A stretch of 64,000 nt of DNA from contig JBFWNY010000020.1 of the NCBI GenBank assembly GCA_050250815.1, positions 1-64,000 on the forward strand, given 5' to 3'. A model generated the notes under the pieces. The model saw only the letters and a list, made by a program, of their open reading frames with translations, searched no databases and was not told where the DNA came from. Both the position numbers and the translations under genes were made by a program. Of the stretch, positions 36,645 through 45,656 are shown one piece after another. Position 1 is the stretch's first letter, and each line of letters starts with the position of its first letter. Source of the DNA: JAEUMD01 sp050250815. Lineage in GTDB: Bacteria > Pseudomonadota > Alphaproteobacteria > Rhizobiales > Hyphomicrobiaceae.

Positions 36645-37617
36645 CGAACAGCTTCGGATCGAACTTGGTGCTGCCGACCAGCTCCTGCCCGCCGTTGGCG
36701 ACAAGAAGATCGAACAGCTTTTCGGCTGCGGCGGTGTGCGCCTCGCTCCAGCCCTTGGGGATGCCGGCGCGATAGTACGCCTTGAGCGCGAAAAATTCCG
36801 CGTCACTGGCCGCTTTGGTCAACGGGCGAATACGCTCGAAGGCAGGATCGGACGTCGCCAGCAGGGCGTTGCCAGCAGAGATGGCCTTGAAGAACCCATC
36901 GAGTTCAGCCTTCTTGGCGGCCTCCGTCGTCTCCTTCCAGACGAAGCCGACGAGCGCTGGCACCGGCTCGACGCCCAGCTTCTGCAACATGTCGTCGACA
37001 CCGATGAGCGGCCGGTAGCCCTGCCCCTCGAGCCGCGCCGCGAATGTCCAGAAGTTGAGGCATGCGTCGATGCGCCCATTCTTGAGCTCCTCCGCGATGA
37101 GCGGTGCGGCGCCATAGGACGGCGCAGCCATGTCGGCGAGATCCCGGCCCAGCACGCTGCGCGCATAGGCACGCGCCACGATCCAGCTCTTGTCGATTGC
37201 CGAGCCGGCGACGCCAATGCGCTTGCCTTCAAGATCGGCGAGCGTTTTGGCCGGACTGTCCTTGGGCACGACTACGGCGCCGAGCGAGGACGAATACGGC
37301 CGGAACAGCAGCTTTTCACCCATGCTGCGCTGGCGCATCGCCCAGGTCCAGTCGCTGACCACGACATCCGCGTCGCCCGACAGCAGCGCGATAGGGCCCG
37401 CTTGATTGGTCGCAACCTCGACGACCTCGATGCTGACACCGGCCGTCTCGGCCAGTTTCTCCGCCTTGATGGTCTCGAGCAGCCAGTTGAGAGAGCCGAA
37501 CTTCAACGAGGCGACCTTGAGCGTGCCGGCGGCGCGAGCCGCTACGCTCAGCCATGGCACCGCCGACACTGCGGCTAAGGTACCCGTGCGAACGAGCAGA
37601 CTGCGGCGGTCGATCAT
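36625..37617 (-). CDS. ABC transporter substrate-binding protein (NMT1/TauA-like)
   Basis: A 330-residue periplasmic binding protein with a Tat-like leader, DRRSLLVRTGTLAAVSAVPW, suggesting export folded. The body matches the NMT1/SsuA type: LKVASLKFGSLNWLLETIKA, ALLSGDADVVVSDWTWAMRQ and DLEGKRIGVAGSAIDKSWI. The ATG at 37617 overlaps the DUF3280 stop by four bases. Ligand unknown; candidates from context are a pyrimidine or pterin precursor, an aromatic acid, or a compound linked to methanol oxidation. Confidence 0.9.
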   Translation of the reverse strand: MIDRRSLLVRTGTLAAVSAVPWLSVAARAAGTLKVASLKFGSLNWLLETIKAEKLAETAGVSIEVVEVATNQAGPIALLSGDADVVVSDWTWAMRQRSMGEKLLFRPYSSSLGAVVVPKDSPAKTLADLEGKRIGVAGSAIDKSWIVARAYARSVLGRDLADMAAPSYGAAPLIAEELKNGRIDACLNFWTFAARLEGQGYRPLIGVDDMLQKLGVEPVPALVGFVWKETTEAAKKAELDGFFKAISAGNALLATSDPAFERIRPLTKAASDAEFFALKAYYRAGIPKGWSEAHTAAAEKLFDLLVANGGQELVGSTKFDPKLFDGARDR

Positions 37618-38264
37618 TTCTGGTCTCCAGCGGTCAGCAACTTTCGCTCTGCGAGGTACCGGATGCCGCGTTGCCAAGCCTCGTCCGTGCTTCCCTGCAC
37701 GGTGGTCGACATCACCGAGACGAGCTTCTGCGCCTTAACATCCCGCAGGTAAAGGTTGAAGTTGAAAAGCAGGTCCGACAGCTTCTCCACCGTTGCAACG
37801 AGAGCCAACTCCGCGCCTGCCTTCGAAGCGAGGTCGTCCTCGCAGCCATTGCACTTGGAAATCGGCGCTCGGTCGGCGAGTTCGGCGGCGATGCCGGTTC
37901 GGTCGGCGAGCCGGTAGCGACCATCAGCGGCGATGCGGCGTTCCAGCTCGGACGTAATGGCGGTGAGCCGCGCCGTCTCCGCTGAATCGGGGCCTTTGGG
38001 CAATCCGCCAAAGCCCGGCAGCCCCATCGCCATCGGATCTTGGGCCGCATCGATCATCTCGAAAGGAAAGACGAGCAGACTGCGCGCATCCGCCAGTGCG
38101 TGGCTGCCTGAAGCAAGGAGCACGATCAGGCCGGCAATCCCGGCAACGAGCCGCTGAGCACCCCGGCTCTCACGGTGAAGTGATCGCCCGTGATCATCGC
38201 CTCGCCTGCGCGGCCAGGGCCTCACGGCGTGCCGTCCGAGGCGCCGGGCGTGCTGCACTATCAT
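37614..38264 (-). CDS. DUF3280-like exported protein
   Basis: A 216-residue protein with a long basic N-terminus and a signal segment (LVAGIAGLIVLLASGSHALA). The body reads LLVFPFEMIDAAQDP, a DLASKAGAELALVATVEKLS strand, then LLFNFNLYLRDVKAQKLVS, typical of DUF3280/DUF2380 proteins near quinoprotein dehydrogenase genes. Function unknown. The ATG at 38264 follows AGGAGAAGTC, deciding the start. First gene of the minus-strand unit that ends with DUF447. Confidence 0.8.
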   Translation of the reverse strand: MIVQHARRLGRHAVRPWPRRRGDDHGRSLHRESRGAQRLVAGIAGLIVLLASGSHALADARSLLVFPFEMIDAAQDPMAMGLPGFGGLPKGPDSAETARLTAITSELERRIAADGRYRLADRTGIAAELADRAPISKCNGCEDDLASKAGAELALVATVEKLSDLLFNFNLYLRDVKAQKLVSVMSTTVQGSTDEAWQRGIRYLAERKLLTAGDQK

Positions 38265-38442
38265 GACTTCTCCTCTCATTGCAGCCAAACACATCATGGC
38301 GCCGTGACCATTTTGGAGCGTCGTCCGGACCCACTTGGGCCGGGCTTCGGCCACCGTCGGCAGCAACTACGATTTGCGCTTGCCGCTCACCTGAGCGTAA
38401 CTATGTTACAGATACTCGAAACGGCTGGAGAGGTCACCACGG
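38265..38442. promoter_or_regulatory. Divergent promoter region
   Basis: 178 bases between the divergent DUF3280 and ABC substrate-binding genes. Promoters for both the transporter-methylofuran unit (minus) and the quinoprotein-associated ABC unit (plus) must lie here or nearby. No sure -35/-10 or operator could be read. Confidence 0.45.
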
Positions 38443-39759
38443 ATGGCAGGCGGCAAGGCTTCGGGCGCTCGGCGTCCGCCCCCGCAAACGTTGTTGCGTG
38501 GTGCCGGTCTGGCGGCGCTCGTCACCGCGGCATTGGCTCCACTCGTGCCTTCAGGCGCAACGGAGGCGCGCGCGCAGGAGACTGCCGGCCCGGCCGCAGC
38601 CGCGAAAGATGCCGCGTCGAAGGACCCCGCGACCCAAGTCATCCGCATTGTCCTGGCGCGCGAGTTGCGCGACCGGCTGCCGCCGCTGTCGCTGCTCGAC
38701 CAGCCGCCCAAGGACGAGGGCGTGGGCGGCGCACGCCTTGCCATCGACGACAACAACACCACCGGCCGCTTCCTCAAACAGTCCTTCGAGCTGGACGTGG
38801 TGGAGGATGCCGACCCCGCCAAACTGACCGCCGCGGTCGTCGCCAAGGTCGATGCGGGAGGCGGCTTCGTAATCGTCGATGTCGCCGCAGATACGGTGCT
38901 CAAGATCGCCGACGCGCTGGCCGGCAAGCCGGCGGTCGTCTTCAACGCCGGCGCGCCCGACGAGCGTCTGCGTGAGGAGGACTGCCGCGCGAACGTCAAG
39001 CACTCGGCTCCGTCGCGCACGATGCTCGCCGACGCCTTGGCCCAGTACATGGCGGTGAAACAGTGGCGGCGCTGGTATCTCGTTATCGGCAGCCTGCCCG
39101 AGGACAAGCTGTTCGCTGACGCGATGCGTCGCGCAGCCAAGCGGTTCGGCCTCAAGATCGTGGAGGAACGTGAGTTCAAGTACGAGGTCGGCAGCCGGCG
39201 CGCCGATGGCGGCTACGAGCAGATCCAGCAGCAGATTCCCTCGTTCCTTCAGAACGCGGCCGAGCACGACGTAATTGTCGTCGCCGACGAGGCGGAAGTT
39301 TTCGGCGACTACTTCCCCTATCGCACCTGGGAGCCGCGGCCGGTAATCGGGACTGCCGGCCTCTTCGCGACGAGCTGGCATCCGGCTGTCGAGCTCTGGG
39401 GCGGCACACAGTTCCAGAACCGCTTCAAACGGCTCGTCGGCCGCAATATGCGAGCGCTCGACTACGATGTGTGGACGGCGGTCCGCTCGGTCGGCGAGGC
39501 GGCCACGCGACGCCGCTCGGCCAAGCCCGCCGAACTCATCGACTACATGCTGACGCCCGAGTTCGAGATCGCGGCCTTCAAGGGGCGCAAGCTCACCTAC
39601 CGCAACTGGAACGGGCAGCTGCGCCAACCCTTGCTGGTGACCACCGAAAAGCTGCACGTGACGGTGTCGCCGCAGCCGCAGTTCCTGCACCAGTTTTCCG
39701 AACTCGATACGCTGGGCATCGACAAGCCTGAAACGAAGTGCACCGCTTACGCCAAATGA
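38443..39759 (+). CDS. PQQ-dehydrogenase-associated ABC transporter substrate-binding protein
   Basis: A 438-residue periplasmic binding protein with a signal peptide (LRGAGLAALVTAALAPLVPS then an ARA-QE cleavage). The body contains SFELDVVEDADPAKLTAAVV, NAGAPDERLREEDCRANVKH and VVVADEAEVFGDYFPYRTWE, as in the TIGR03863 family found beside PQQ alcohol dehydrogenases. Related systems (PedA1A2BC of Pseudomonas putida, Lut of Methylorubrum) are needed for lanthanide-dependent growth, so a lanthanide complex is the likely cargo; inferred by family. Confidence 0.85.
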   Translation: MAGGKASGARRPPPQTLLRGAGLAALVTAALAPLVPSGATEARAQETAGPAAAAKDAASKDPATQVIRIVLARELRDRLPPLSLLDQPPKDEGVGGARLAIDDNNTTGRFLKQSFELDVVEDADPAKLTAAVVAKVDAGGGFVIVDVAADTVLKIADALAGKPAVVFNAGAPDERLREEDCRANVKHSAPSRTMLADALAQYMAVKQWRRWYLVIGSLPEDKLFADAMRRAAKRFGLKIVEEREFKYEVGSRRADGGYEQIQQQIPSFLQNAAEHDVIVVADEAEVFGDYFPYRTWEPRPVIGTAGLFATSWHPAVELWGGTQFQNRFKRLVGRNMRALDYDVWTAVRSVGEAATRRRSAKPAELIDYMLTPEFEIAAFKGRKLTYRNWNGQLRQPLLVTTEKLHVTVSPQPQFLHQFSELDTLGIDKPETKCTAYAK

Positions 39760-39811
39760 AGCGCGTCAGGCACGCTCTCGCACCCCAGTTAAGCAAGAAA
39801 CGGATAGACGG

Positions 39812-40846
39812 ATGATCAAGACAGCATCGAAGCTGATGGGACGAGTGACGCGGGGGCGCATCGGCCAGACGCCCTGGTCCGGTGTCGCGCTGGCGGCGTG
39901 CCTTGTCGTCTCGGTTGGCGCGCCGACGCCGGCTGCCGCCTACAAGGTCTTCATCTCCAACGAAAAGGAGAACACCGTCTCCGTCATCGACAGCGAGACG
40001 CTGACCGTCGTGCACACAATCCCGACTGGCGCGCGGCCGCGCGGCGTCATCCTCTCGAAGGACGCCAAATGGCTGCTGGTCTGCGCCAGCGACGACAACC
40101 GGGTCGAGGTCTACGACGCCAGGACATATGCGCCCGTCAAGCAGCTTCCCTCGGGGCCGGACCCGGAGCTGTTTGTGTTCCACCCCTCGGGCAATCCTCT
40201 CTACATCGCCAACGAGGACGACAACCTCGTCACCGTCGTCGACGTCGAGGCGGGAAAGGTGCTGAGCGAGATCCCCGTCGGCGTGGAGCCCGAAGGCATG
40301 GGCATGAGCCCGGACGGCAAGGTGCTGGTCAACACCTCCGAGACCACCAACATGGCGCACTTCATCGATACCGAGACGCACAAGATCTTCGACAACGTGC
40401 TGGTCGATACGCGCCCGCGTGTCGCTGAGTTCACGGCCGACGGATCGCAGGTTTGGGTATCCTCCGAGATCGGCGGCAACGTCGTCGTGCTCGAGGCGGC
40501 CACGCGCAAGCAGCTCGCCAAGATCAAATTCGAAATCCAGGGCATCACGCCCGACTCCATTCAGCCTGTCGGGGTGCGATTGACGAAAGACGGCAAATGG
40601 GCGTTCGTCGCGCTCGGGCCGTCGAACCGTGTCGCGATCATCGATGCCAAGACGTTCCAGGTCGTCAAGTACGTGCTGGTGGGACAGCGGGTCTGGCAGC
40701 TCGCACTTACACCAGACGACAAGCTGCTGTTCACGACCAACGGAACGTCGAACGATGTCACCGTGATCGACGTGGAGCGCCAGCGGGCGCTGAAGTCGAT
40801 CAAGGTGGGCCGCTACCCGTGGGGTGCGGTGGTCGCACCGTTCTGA
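39812..40846 (+). CDS. PQQ-associated YVTN beta-propeller protein
   Basis: A 344-residue exported beta-propeller with a signal-like N-terminus (WSGVALAACLVVSVGAPTPAAA). Repeats of about 42 residues carry patterns like NTVSVIDSETLTVVHTIPTG, NLVTVVDVEAGKVLSEIPVG and NDVTVIDVERQRALKSIKVG. This matches TIGR03866, part of the same PQQ-linked ABC locus. It probably acts in the periplasm as a binding or scaffold partner of the transporter; direct role unknown. Confidence 0.87.
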   Translation: MIKTASKLMGRVTRGRIGQTPWSGVALAACLVVSVGAPTPAAAYKVFISNEKENTVSVIDSETLTVVHTIPTGARPRGVILSKDAKWLLVCASDDNRVEVYDARTYAPVKQLPSGPDPELFVFHPSGNPLYIANEDDNLVTVVDVEAGKVLSEIPVGVEPEGMGMSPDGKVLVNTSETTNMAHFIDTETHKIFDNVLVDTRPRVAEFTADGSQVWVSSEIGGNVVVLEAATRKQLAKIKFEIQGITPDSIQPVGVRLTKDGKWAFVALGPSNRVAIIDAKTFQVVKYVLVGQRVWQLALTPDDKLLFTTNGTSNDVTVIDVERQRALKSIKVGRYPWGAVVAPF

Positions 40847-40951
40847 GGGACGGCCCAGCACCCGGCGGACTTGCTTGGAAGGCCTCGGGTGCTATAGGTG
40901 CCGGAGCGCGAGAGATACAATGTACCGCGATCAGGTAGCATTTCCGGTAGC

Positions 40952-41737
40952 ATGATGGACGCTGAACAGACCGCACACGGAACCGGCGGCCCGCCCTCGC
41001 TGCTGGTCCGCGACGTCAGTCATGCCTTCGGAGATAAGAAGGTGCTCGACGGCGTCTCACTGACCGTTCCGCGCGGTCGTTTCACGATCCTGCTCGGGCT
41101 CAATGGCGCCGGCAAATCGACCCTGTTCTCGCTCGTGACGCGCCTCTACGACAACGTCACCGGCGAAATCCGCATCATGGGCCACGACGTGCGGCGCTCC
41201 CCTTCGCTCGCGCTTCAGCGCCTGGGCGTCGTCTTCCAGAATCGCACGCTCGACAGCGACCTGACGCTCGCACAGAACCTCGCCTATCACGCCGCTTTGC
41301 ACGGCATCCCGAGCCGCGAGGCACGCCAGCGGACACGCGAGTCGCTCGAGACGGTTCAACTTGCCGAGCGCGCCGGAGAACGGGTGCGCAACCTGTCGGG
41401 AGGCCAGGCCCGTCGCGTTGAGATCGCGCGCTCGCTGCTGCACAGGCCGAGCCTCCTGCTGCTCGACGAGCCCACCGTCGGCCTCGACATCGGCTCGCGT
41501 GAGAGCGTCATCGAGATCGTACGCTCGCTGGTGACTCGGACCGGCATGGGCGTGCTGTGGGCAACCCATCTCATCGACGAAATTTCGGCGAGCGATGCGA
41601 TCGTGCTCCTGCACAAGGGCCGCGTGCTGTTCGCCGGCTCGGTGCCTCAGATGCTGGCGGCTGCTGGAGGAGCGAGCGACCTGCGCTCGGCATTCCGCCG
41701 CCTTACCGGCACCGGCGAGGAGGCAATGGCCGCATGA
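40952..41737 (+). CDS. PQQ-associated ABC transporter ATP-binding protein
   Basis: An ATPase of about 261 residues, with Walker A GLNGAGKST, Q-loop VVFQNRTLDSDLTL, signature NLSGGQARRVEIARSL and Walker B LLLLDEP. It is the ATPase expected with an ABC-2 type permease in the PedA/LutE-type systems. Start at 40952 or the adjacent ATG at 40955; an upstream in-frame ATG (40898) gives an unlikely leader. Stop overlaps the permease start by four bases. Confidence 0.9.
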   Translation: MMDAEQTAHGTGGPPSLLVRDVSHAFGDKKVLDGVSLTVPRGRFTILLGLNGAGKSTLFSLVTRLYDNVTGEIRIMGHDVRRSPSLALQRLGVVFQNRTLDSDLTLAQNLAYHAALHGIPSREARQRTRESLETVQLAERAGERVRNLSGGQARRVEIARSLLHRPSLLLLDEPTVGLDIGSRESVIEIVRSLVTRTGMGVLWATHLIDEISASDAIVLLHKGRVLFAGSVPQMLAAAGGASDLRSAFRRLTGTGEEAMAA

Positions 41738-42618
41738 GCGTGGATACGACAGCCCCGACACGGGCCGCCGACGACTGGGCGGGACGCGATCAAGCCATAC
41801 CCGCCCGTGGCCTGGGGTTCGGTGCCTACCTCACGTGCTTCAAGGGCATCGTGTGGCGCGAGGTGCTGCGCTTCCTGCACCAGCGCGAGCGGTTCCTGTC
41901 GGCACTCGTCCGGCCGCTGGTCTGGCTGTTCATCTTCGCTGCCGGATTCCGGCAGGTGCTGGGCATCTCGATCATCCCGCCCTACGAATCCTACGTGCTC
42001 TACGAGGTGTTCGTGACGCCCGGACTCGTCGGCATGATCCAGCTGTTCAATGCCATGCAGTCCTCCCTCTCCATGGTCTACGACCGCGAGACGGGTGCGA
42101 TGCGCACGCTGCTGGTGAGCCCGTTCCCACGCTCGTTCCTGCTGACGTCCAAGCTGGTCGGCGGCGTCGCGGTGTCGCTGCTTCAGGTCTACGTCTTCCT
42201 CGGCATCGCCTACTTCTGGGAGATCGAACCGCCGCTCATCGGCTACCTGACCGTGCTCCCGGCACTGATCCTGTCGGGCCTGATGCTGGGCTCGCTGGCA
42301 CTCTTCATGTCGTCGGTCATCCGCCAGCTCGAGAACTTCGCAGGCGTCATGAACTTCGTCATCTTCCCGATGTTCTTCGCCTCGTCCGCGCTCTACCCGC
42401 TCTGGCGCGTCAAGGAATCGAGCCCGCTGCTCTACGAGATCTGCCGCATCAACCCGTTCACACACGCGGTGGAGCTGATCCGCTTCGCCCTGTACGGGCA
42501 GGTGCACTGGACATCGCTCGCGGTCGTCGTCGGATGCACCGTTGCCTTCCTGGGCGCCGCAGTCTTTGCCTACAACCCGTCCAAGGGTCTCATCGCGCGA
42601 CGCGGTGGACCGGGCTGA
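41734..42618 (+). CDS. PQQ-associated ABC-2 type permease (PedC/LutF-like)
   Basis: A 294-residue ABC-2 family inner-membrane protein with about six membrane segments, such as ALVRPLVWLFIFAAGFRQVL and VSLLQVYVFLGIAYFW, and the conserved DRETGAMRTLLVSPFPRSF loop. The PFTHAVELIRFALYGQ segment is typical of the family (TIGR03861). In P. putida and M. extorquens like transporters support lanthanide use. Coupled to the ATPase by ATGA overlap. Confidence 0.9.
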   Translation: MSVDTTAPTRAADDWAGRDQAIPARGLGFGAYLTCFKGIVWREVLRFLHQRERFLSALVRPLVWLFIFAAGFRQVLGISIIPPYESYVLYEVFVTPGLVGMIQLFNAMQSSLSMVYDRETGAMRTLLVSPFPRSFLLTSKLVGGVAVSLLQVYVFLGIAYFWEIEPPLIGYLTVLPALILSGLMLGSLALFMSSVIRQLENFAGVMNFVIFPMFFASSALYPLWRVKESSPLLYEICRINPFTHAVELIRFALYGQVHWTSLAVVVGCTVAFLGAAVFAYNPSKGLIARRGGPG

Positions 42619-42658
42619 ACCAGGCAAGCGCACCAAACGGAATTGCAGAGGAACGTTG

Positions 42659-43381
42659 ATGCACCGGACTGCCCGACACTCGCCGCTCGCACTTGTGCGG
42701 CTCGCCGTCGTTCTGGCGCTCGGCAGCGCGCTCAGCGGTGTGCTCGCATCTCGACCGGTGCAGGCTCAGCAGACAGAGGCGCCCGCCGCCCCTCCGCCGG
42801 CGGGGGCAAAGCCTTCCGAGGCCGCGACGGGCTACAGCGACTGGCCGTGCGTGCAACATAAGCAGCCGGTGCTGACCGCGGCACAGATGTGGGACGGGCC
42901 ATCCGTCGAACCGGAGGGCAAGACGTCCAGCGACGACGGCGTCCGCCGCATGGTGACAATCGTGACCAGCCGCCGCGTGCCTATGGAGGAGGTCGAGCGT
43001 GCGCTCGCCTCGTTCAGGGACGCGCTGCCCGAAGCCGAGCGCGATCCCAAGCTCACGGAGCTGTTCGCCGCAACCCTGAAGGAGATCAACCAGCGGCGCA
43101 CCGTCGTCATGGACGGCATCGAGAAGTTCCAGCGCCGCCAGGTTTCGCGTGCCAAGAAGCTCGAGGAGGAAGGTGTCGAACTCGCCGCGTTGCAGAAGAA
43201 GGCGGAAGCTGATGTCGCCTTGACCGGCGACTACCTGGAAGCGCAGCAGCGCTACGACTGGGACGCCCGCGTCTTCCAGGAGCGGCAGCAGAACATCCCA
43301 GTCGCGTGCGAGATTCCAGTGCTCATCGAGCAGCGCCTGTTCGCGGTCGCGCAGGCGATCCGCGCCGCGATGAGCAATTGA
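42659..43381 (+). CDS. Exported coiled-coil-rich protein of unknown function
   Basis: A 240-residue protein with a signal peptide (ALVRLAVVLALGSALSGVLA, then cleavage near VQA-QQ), a Pro/Ala-rich stretch and a helical body with a likely coiled coil near residues 140-200 (RRQVSRAKKLEEEGVELAAL). Two Cys residues may pair (SDWPCVQHK and VACEIPVL). An AGAGGAA ribosome site lies before the ATG at 42659. It follows the PQQ-linked ABC genes by 40 bases and is probably co-transcribed. No family recognised. Confidence 0.75.
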   Translation: MHRTARHSPLALVRLAVVLALGSALSGVLASRPVQAQQTEAPAAPPPAGAKPSEAATGYSDWPCVQHKQPVLTAAQMWDGPSVEPEGKTSSDDGVRRMVTIVTSRRVPMEEVERALASFRDALPEAERDPKLTELFAATLKEINQRRTVVMDGIEKFQRRQVSRAKKLEEEGVELAALQKKAEADVALTGDYLEAQQRYDWDARVFQERQQNIPVACEIPVLIEQRLFAVAQAIRAAMSN

Positions 43382-43444
43382 TCCAAGTTTGACGGCCTCT
43401 CACGATACCTGCCCGAGCGACTGAGTTCGGGACGACCGTGTGCG

Positions 43445-44134
43445 TTACTCCGGGCGCGTGCCGTCGGGGCCTGGCTCCGGCTCTACGTCGACGATGTCCC
43501 GGCCGATCTCCTGCCAGCCATCGGTGCCATCGGGAAACCAAGCAACGCGCGTATACCCCCACTCAATCGCACGCTTGGCGGCATTCCAGCTCATCCAGCA
43601 GTCTTTGAGACAGAAGAACACGAGCGGCTTGGCCTTGTCGCCGCCGCTGAGCCGTTCGAGCGCATGGCGCAAATAGGACTCCGGCGCCTCGGCCAGCTTG
43701 CCGTAGCCGACATTGGGCAGCCACGCGGCCCCCTCGATGCTTTTGTGCCGTGGGCTCCGCCAGATGGTGGTCTTTGGCATGTTGGGCGGCTTGGGCGCGC
43801 GCGGATAGACATCGATCATCACCGCGCCCGCCTCCATGCTGCGAAGGGCGCCAGCTGCATCGAGCACCTCCGCGCCCTTCAGCGTTTTGGGCACCGGCGA
43901 GCGGAAATCCGTCATGCGGTAGTCGCTGGGCTCGACCACTTCGATGGGCTTGGTGTCGAGGTGGGCTGCTGCAGCGGCGCCCTCGGCCGCGGCGCGATGT
44001 GCAAACAGGATTGCGCTTGAGGACCACGCGGCAACGGCCGCGGCGAACGCACACACCAGCGCGGCGCCCATCCCCCGGCCACCACGCGCGGGCCCACTGA
44101 CTCCAAGCGGACGGACCACTGAAGAGAACAGCAT
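43445..44134 (-). CDS. PQQ-dependent catabolism-associated CxxCW rhodanese-like protein
   Basis: A 229-residue protein with an N-terminal membrane anchor or signal segment (about residues 22-45) and a rhodanese-like domain. The family hallmark, Cys175-x3-Cys179-Trp180 (FFCLKDCWMSW), is present; the first Cys is at the usual rhodanese active-site place. The family (TIGR03865 type) lies near PQQ dehydrogenases. It could handle persulfide or disulfide chemistry in the periplasm. Last gene of the xoxFGJ minus-strand unit, convergent with the exported coiled-coil protein. Confidence 0.85.
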   Translation of the reverse strand: MLFSSVVRPLGVSGPARGGRGMGAALVCAFAAAVAAWSSSAILFAHRAAAEGAAAAAHLDTKPIEVVEPSDYRMTDFRSPVPKTLKGAEVLDAAGALRSMEAGAVMIDVYPRAPKPPNMPKTTIWRSPRHKSIEGAAWLPNVGYGKLAEAPESYLRHALERLSGGDKAKPLVFFCLKDCWMSWNAAKRAIEWGYTRVAWFPDGTDGWQEIGRDIVDVEPEPGPDGTRPE

Positions 44135-44197
44135 TCGTCGCCTCGTCGTTGCATTGCGTTCGCGGCGTTCGTGCTGGCGATCGCCGACGGAGAAAAG

Positions 44198-45088
44198 TCA
44201 CTGGCGCGGCGCAGTGACTTCCTTGTTGTCCTCGTCGATCAGCGGCACACCGAAGTCGAGCAGCACCTTGTCGATATCGCCCTGGCGTTTGGCGATGATC
44301 GTATTGAGCTGCCGCTTCCAGAAGTCGTCGCCCTGCCGCACGCCCATCGTGATCCGATAGGACATGCGCGGCCCGATCGACTCCTTGACCAGCGGACGCA
44401 CCACCAGCGCCTCTCCGCCACGCTTGCTGAAGTAGCCCGCGATCGGCCCCCACAGGATGCCGACATCGACGGCGCCTGACCGGATATCTTCGATCATGCG
44501 CTCGGCGGGCGACTCGTAGCGGCGGTCGACCGTCAGCGGATAGGGCCGCGCGGTACCCATCAGGCCCAATCGAGCCATGATATCTCCAGGCGGCGTGCCG
44601 GCGATGATGCCAATGTGTTTGCCCTTCAGGCGCTCGTCCTCCAGGCTCTCGACGCCGTCGAGGTCCTGTCCCTTGCGGTAAACGATGGCGTAGGTCGAGC
44701 GATAGTAGTGGTTGGTGTTGAGGACGAGTTCGTCGCCCTGGGCGTAGCCGATCACCACGTCGCACGCCTTGGCGAACAGCGTGCGCCGGATGAACCCAGT
44801 CGCCTGCGGGAACCACGTGTACTCGACCGGCACCTTCAACTCGCCGGCAACGATCTCCGCGATCTTGTTTTCGAAGCCCTCACCCTTCTGGTTGGAGAAG
44901 GGCAGGTTCGCCGGATCGGAGCAGACCCGCAGCACGCGGCGATTGACGAGATCAGCGCGCTGGCCCTCGGTTGCCCATGCCGATTGCATGCCGAGCGACG
45001 ACGACAGGGCCGCAAGGCAAAACGTCAGGCCGGCAAGCACCAGCCTGACGTGACGGGGGAACGGACGACCCAGACCGGCTTCAGCCAC
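44198..45088 (-). CDS. xoxJ: Methanol-oxidation periplasmic binding protein XoxJ
   Basis: A 296-residue secreted protein of the MxaJ/XoxJ type, structurally like amino acid-binding proteins. A signal segment (LVLAGLTFCLAALSSSLGMQ) is followed by LRVCSDPANLPFSNQKGEGF, typical of the family, and GIIAGTPPGDIMARLG. XoxJ is thought to bind and help activate XoxF. The GTG at 45088 overlaps the xoxG stop by eight bases and is preferred; an ORF extension to 45169 runs inside xoxG. Confidence 0.9.
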   Translation of the reverse strand: MAEAGLGRPFPRHVRLVLAGLTFCLAALSSSLGMQSAWATEGQRADLVNRRVLRVCSDPANLPFSNQKGEGFENKIAEIVAGELKVPVEYTWFPQATGFIRRTLFAKACDVVIGYAQGDELVLNTNHYYRSTYAIVYRKGQDLDGVESLEDERLKGKHIGIIAGTPPGDIMARLGLMGTARPYPLTVDRRYESPAERMIEDIRSGAVDVGILWGPIAGYFSKRGGEALVVRPLVKESIGPRMSYRITMGVRQGDDFWKRQLNTIIAKRQGDIDKVLLDFGVPLIDEDNKEVTAPRQ

Positions 45089-45656
45089 CGAAGCACGCCT
45101 TGTCGTATTCCTTGGCGCCTTCGGGCTTCTCGTCACGGCCCGGCGGACGGCCACGCGGCACGGCGCCATCGGAGCGGGCCTTGATGTAGGCGTAGATGTC
45201 GTCGATGTAGCACATGACGTTCTTGTTATCGCCGAGCGCCGGCATGACGCTTTCCTGGCCGCCGGGCAGATGGCGGATGCGGCCGCTGGCGACCACGCCG
45301 ATGAAATCCGAATAGCTCAGCGTCTTGAGCGAATCCTTCAGCGCGGGCGCATAAGTCGAACCCTCGGCTTCAGGACCGTGGCAGACGTGGCATTCCGAGT
45401 GATAGCGGCGGAAGCCCGAGTAGGTGTACCAGTCGAGCGTTCCATCGGGCTTGACGCGGTATGTCGGATCGCCGTCGGGCGTCATCCACTTGCCGTCGTC
45501 CGGCTTCGACCCTTTCTGAGTCTTCGAGCCGTCCTCCAGCGTCACCAACTCGGGGCCTACGGCCATGGCGGGTGCGGTCACCACCGCGGCGAAGCCGGCA
45601 GTCAGTCCTGCGGCCACCACCGCCAGAAGTCTCAATCTCGTCACGCGCGTCCTCAC
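45081..45656 (-). CDS. xoxG: Cytochrome c XoxG, electron acceptor of XoxF
   Basis: A c-type cytochrome with a signal peptide (LRLLAVVAAGLTAGFAAVVT, cleavage near AMA-VG) and haem site CHVCH (residues 89-93), then MPALGDNKNV and DDIYAYIKARSDGAVPRGRP typical of XoxG. It takes electrons from XoxF in the periplasm. The start is uncertain: GTG at 45656, GTG at 45644 (good GAGG upstream) or ATG at 45725 are all in frame. It follows xoxF after a 287-base gap holding a strong hairpin. Confidence 0.92.
   Translation of the reverse strand: MRTRVTRLRLLAVVAAGLTAGFAAVVTAPAMAVGPELVTLEDGSKTQKGSKPDDGKWMTPDGDPTYRVKPDGTLDWYTYSGFRRYHSECHVCHGPEAEGSTYAPALKDSLKTLSYSDFIGVVASGRIRHLPGGQESVMPALGDNKNVMCYIDDIYAYIKARSDGAVPRGRPPGRDEKPEGAKEYDKACFGG

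Noticed and set aside
38443..42618. Considered a second transporter for alcohols or PQQ itself
   Set aside because: The family context (Ped/Lut type) points more to lanthanide use; export of PQQ or alcohol transport has no sequence support here.
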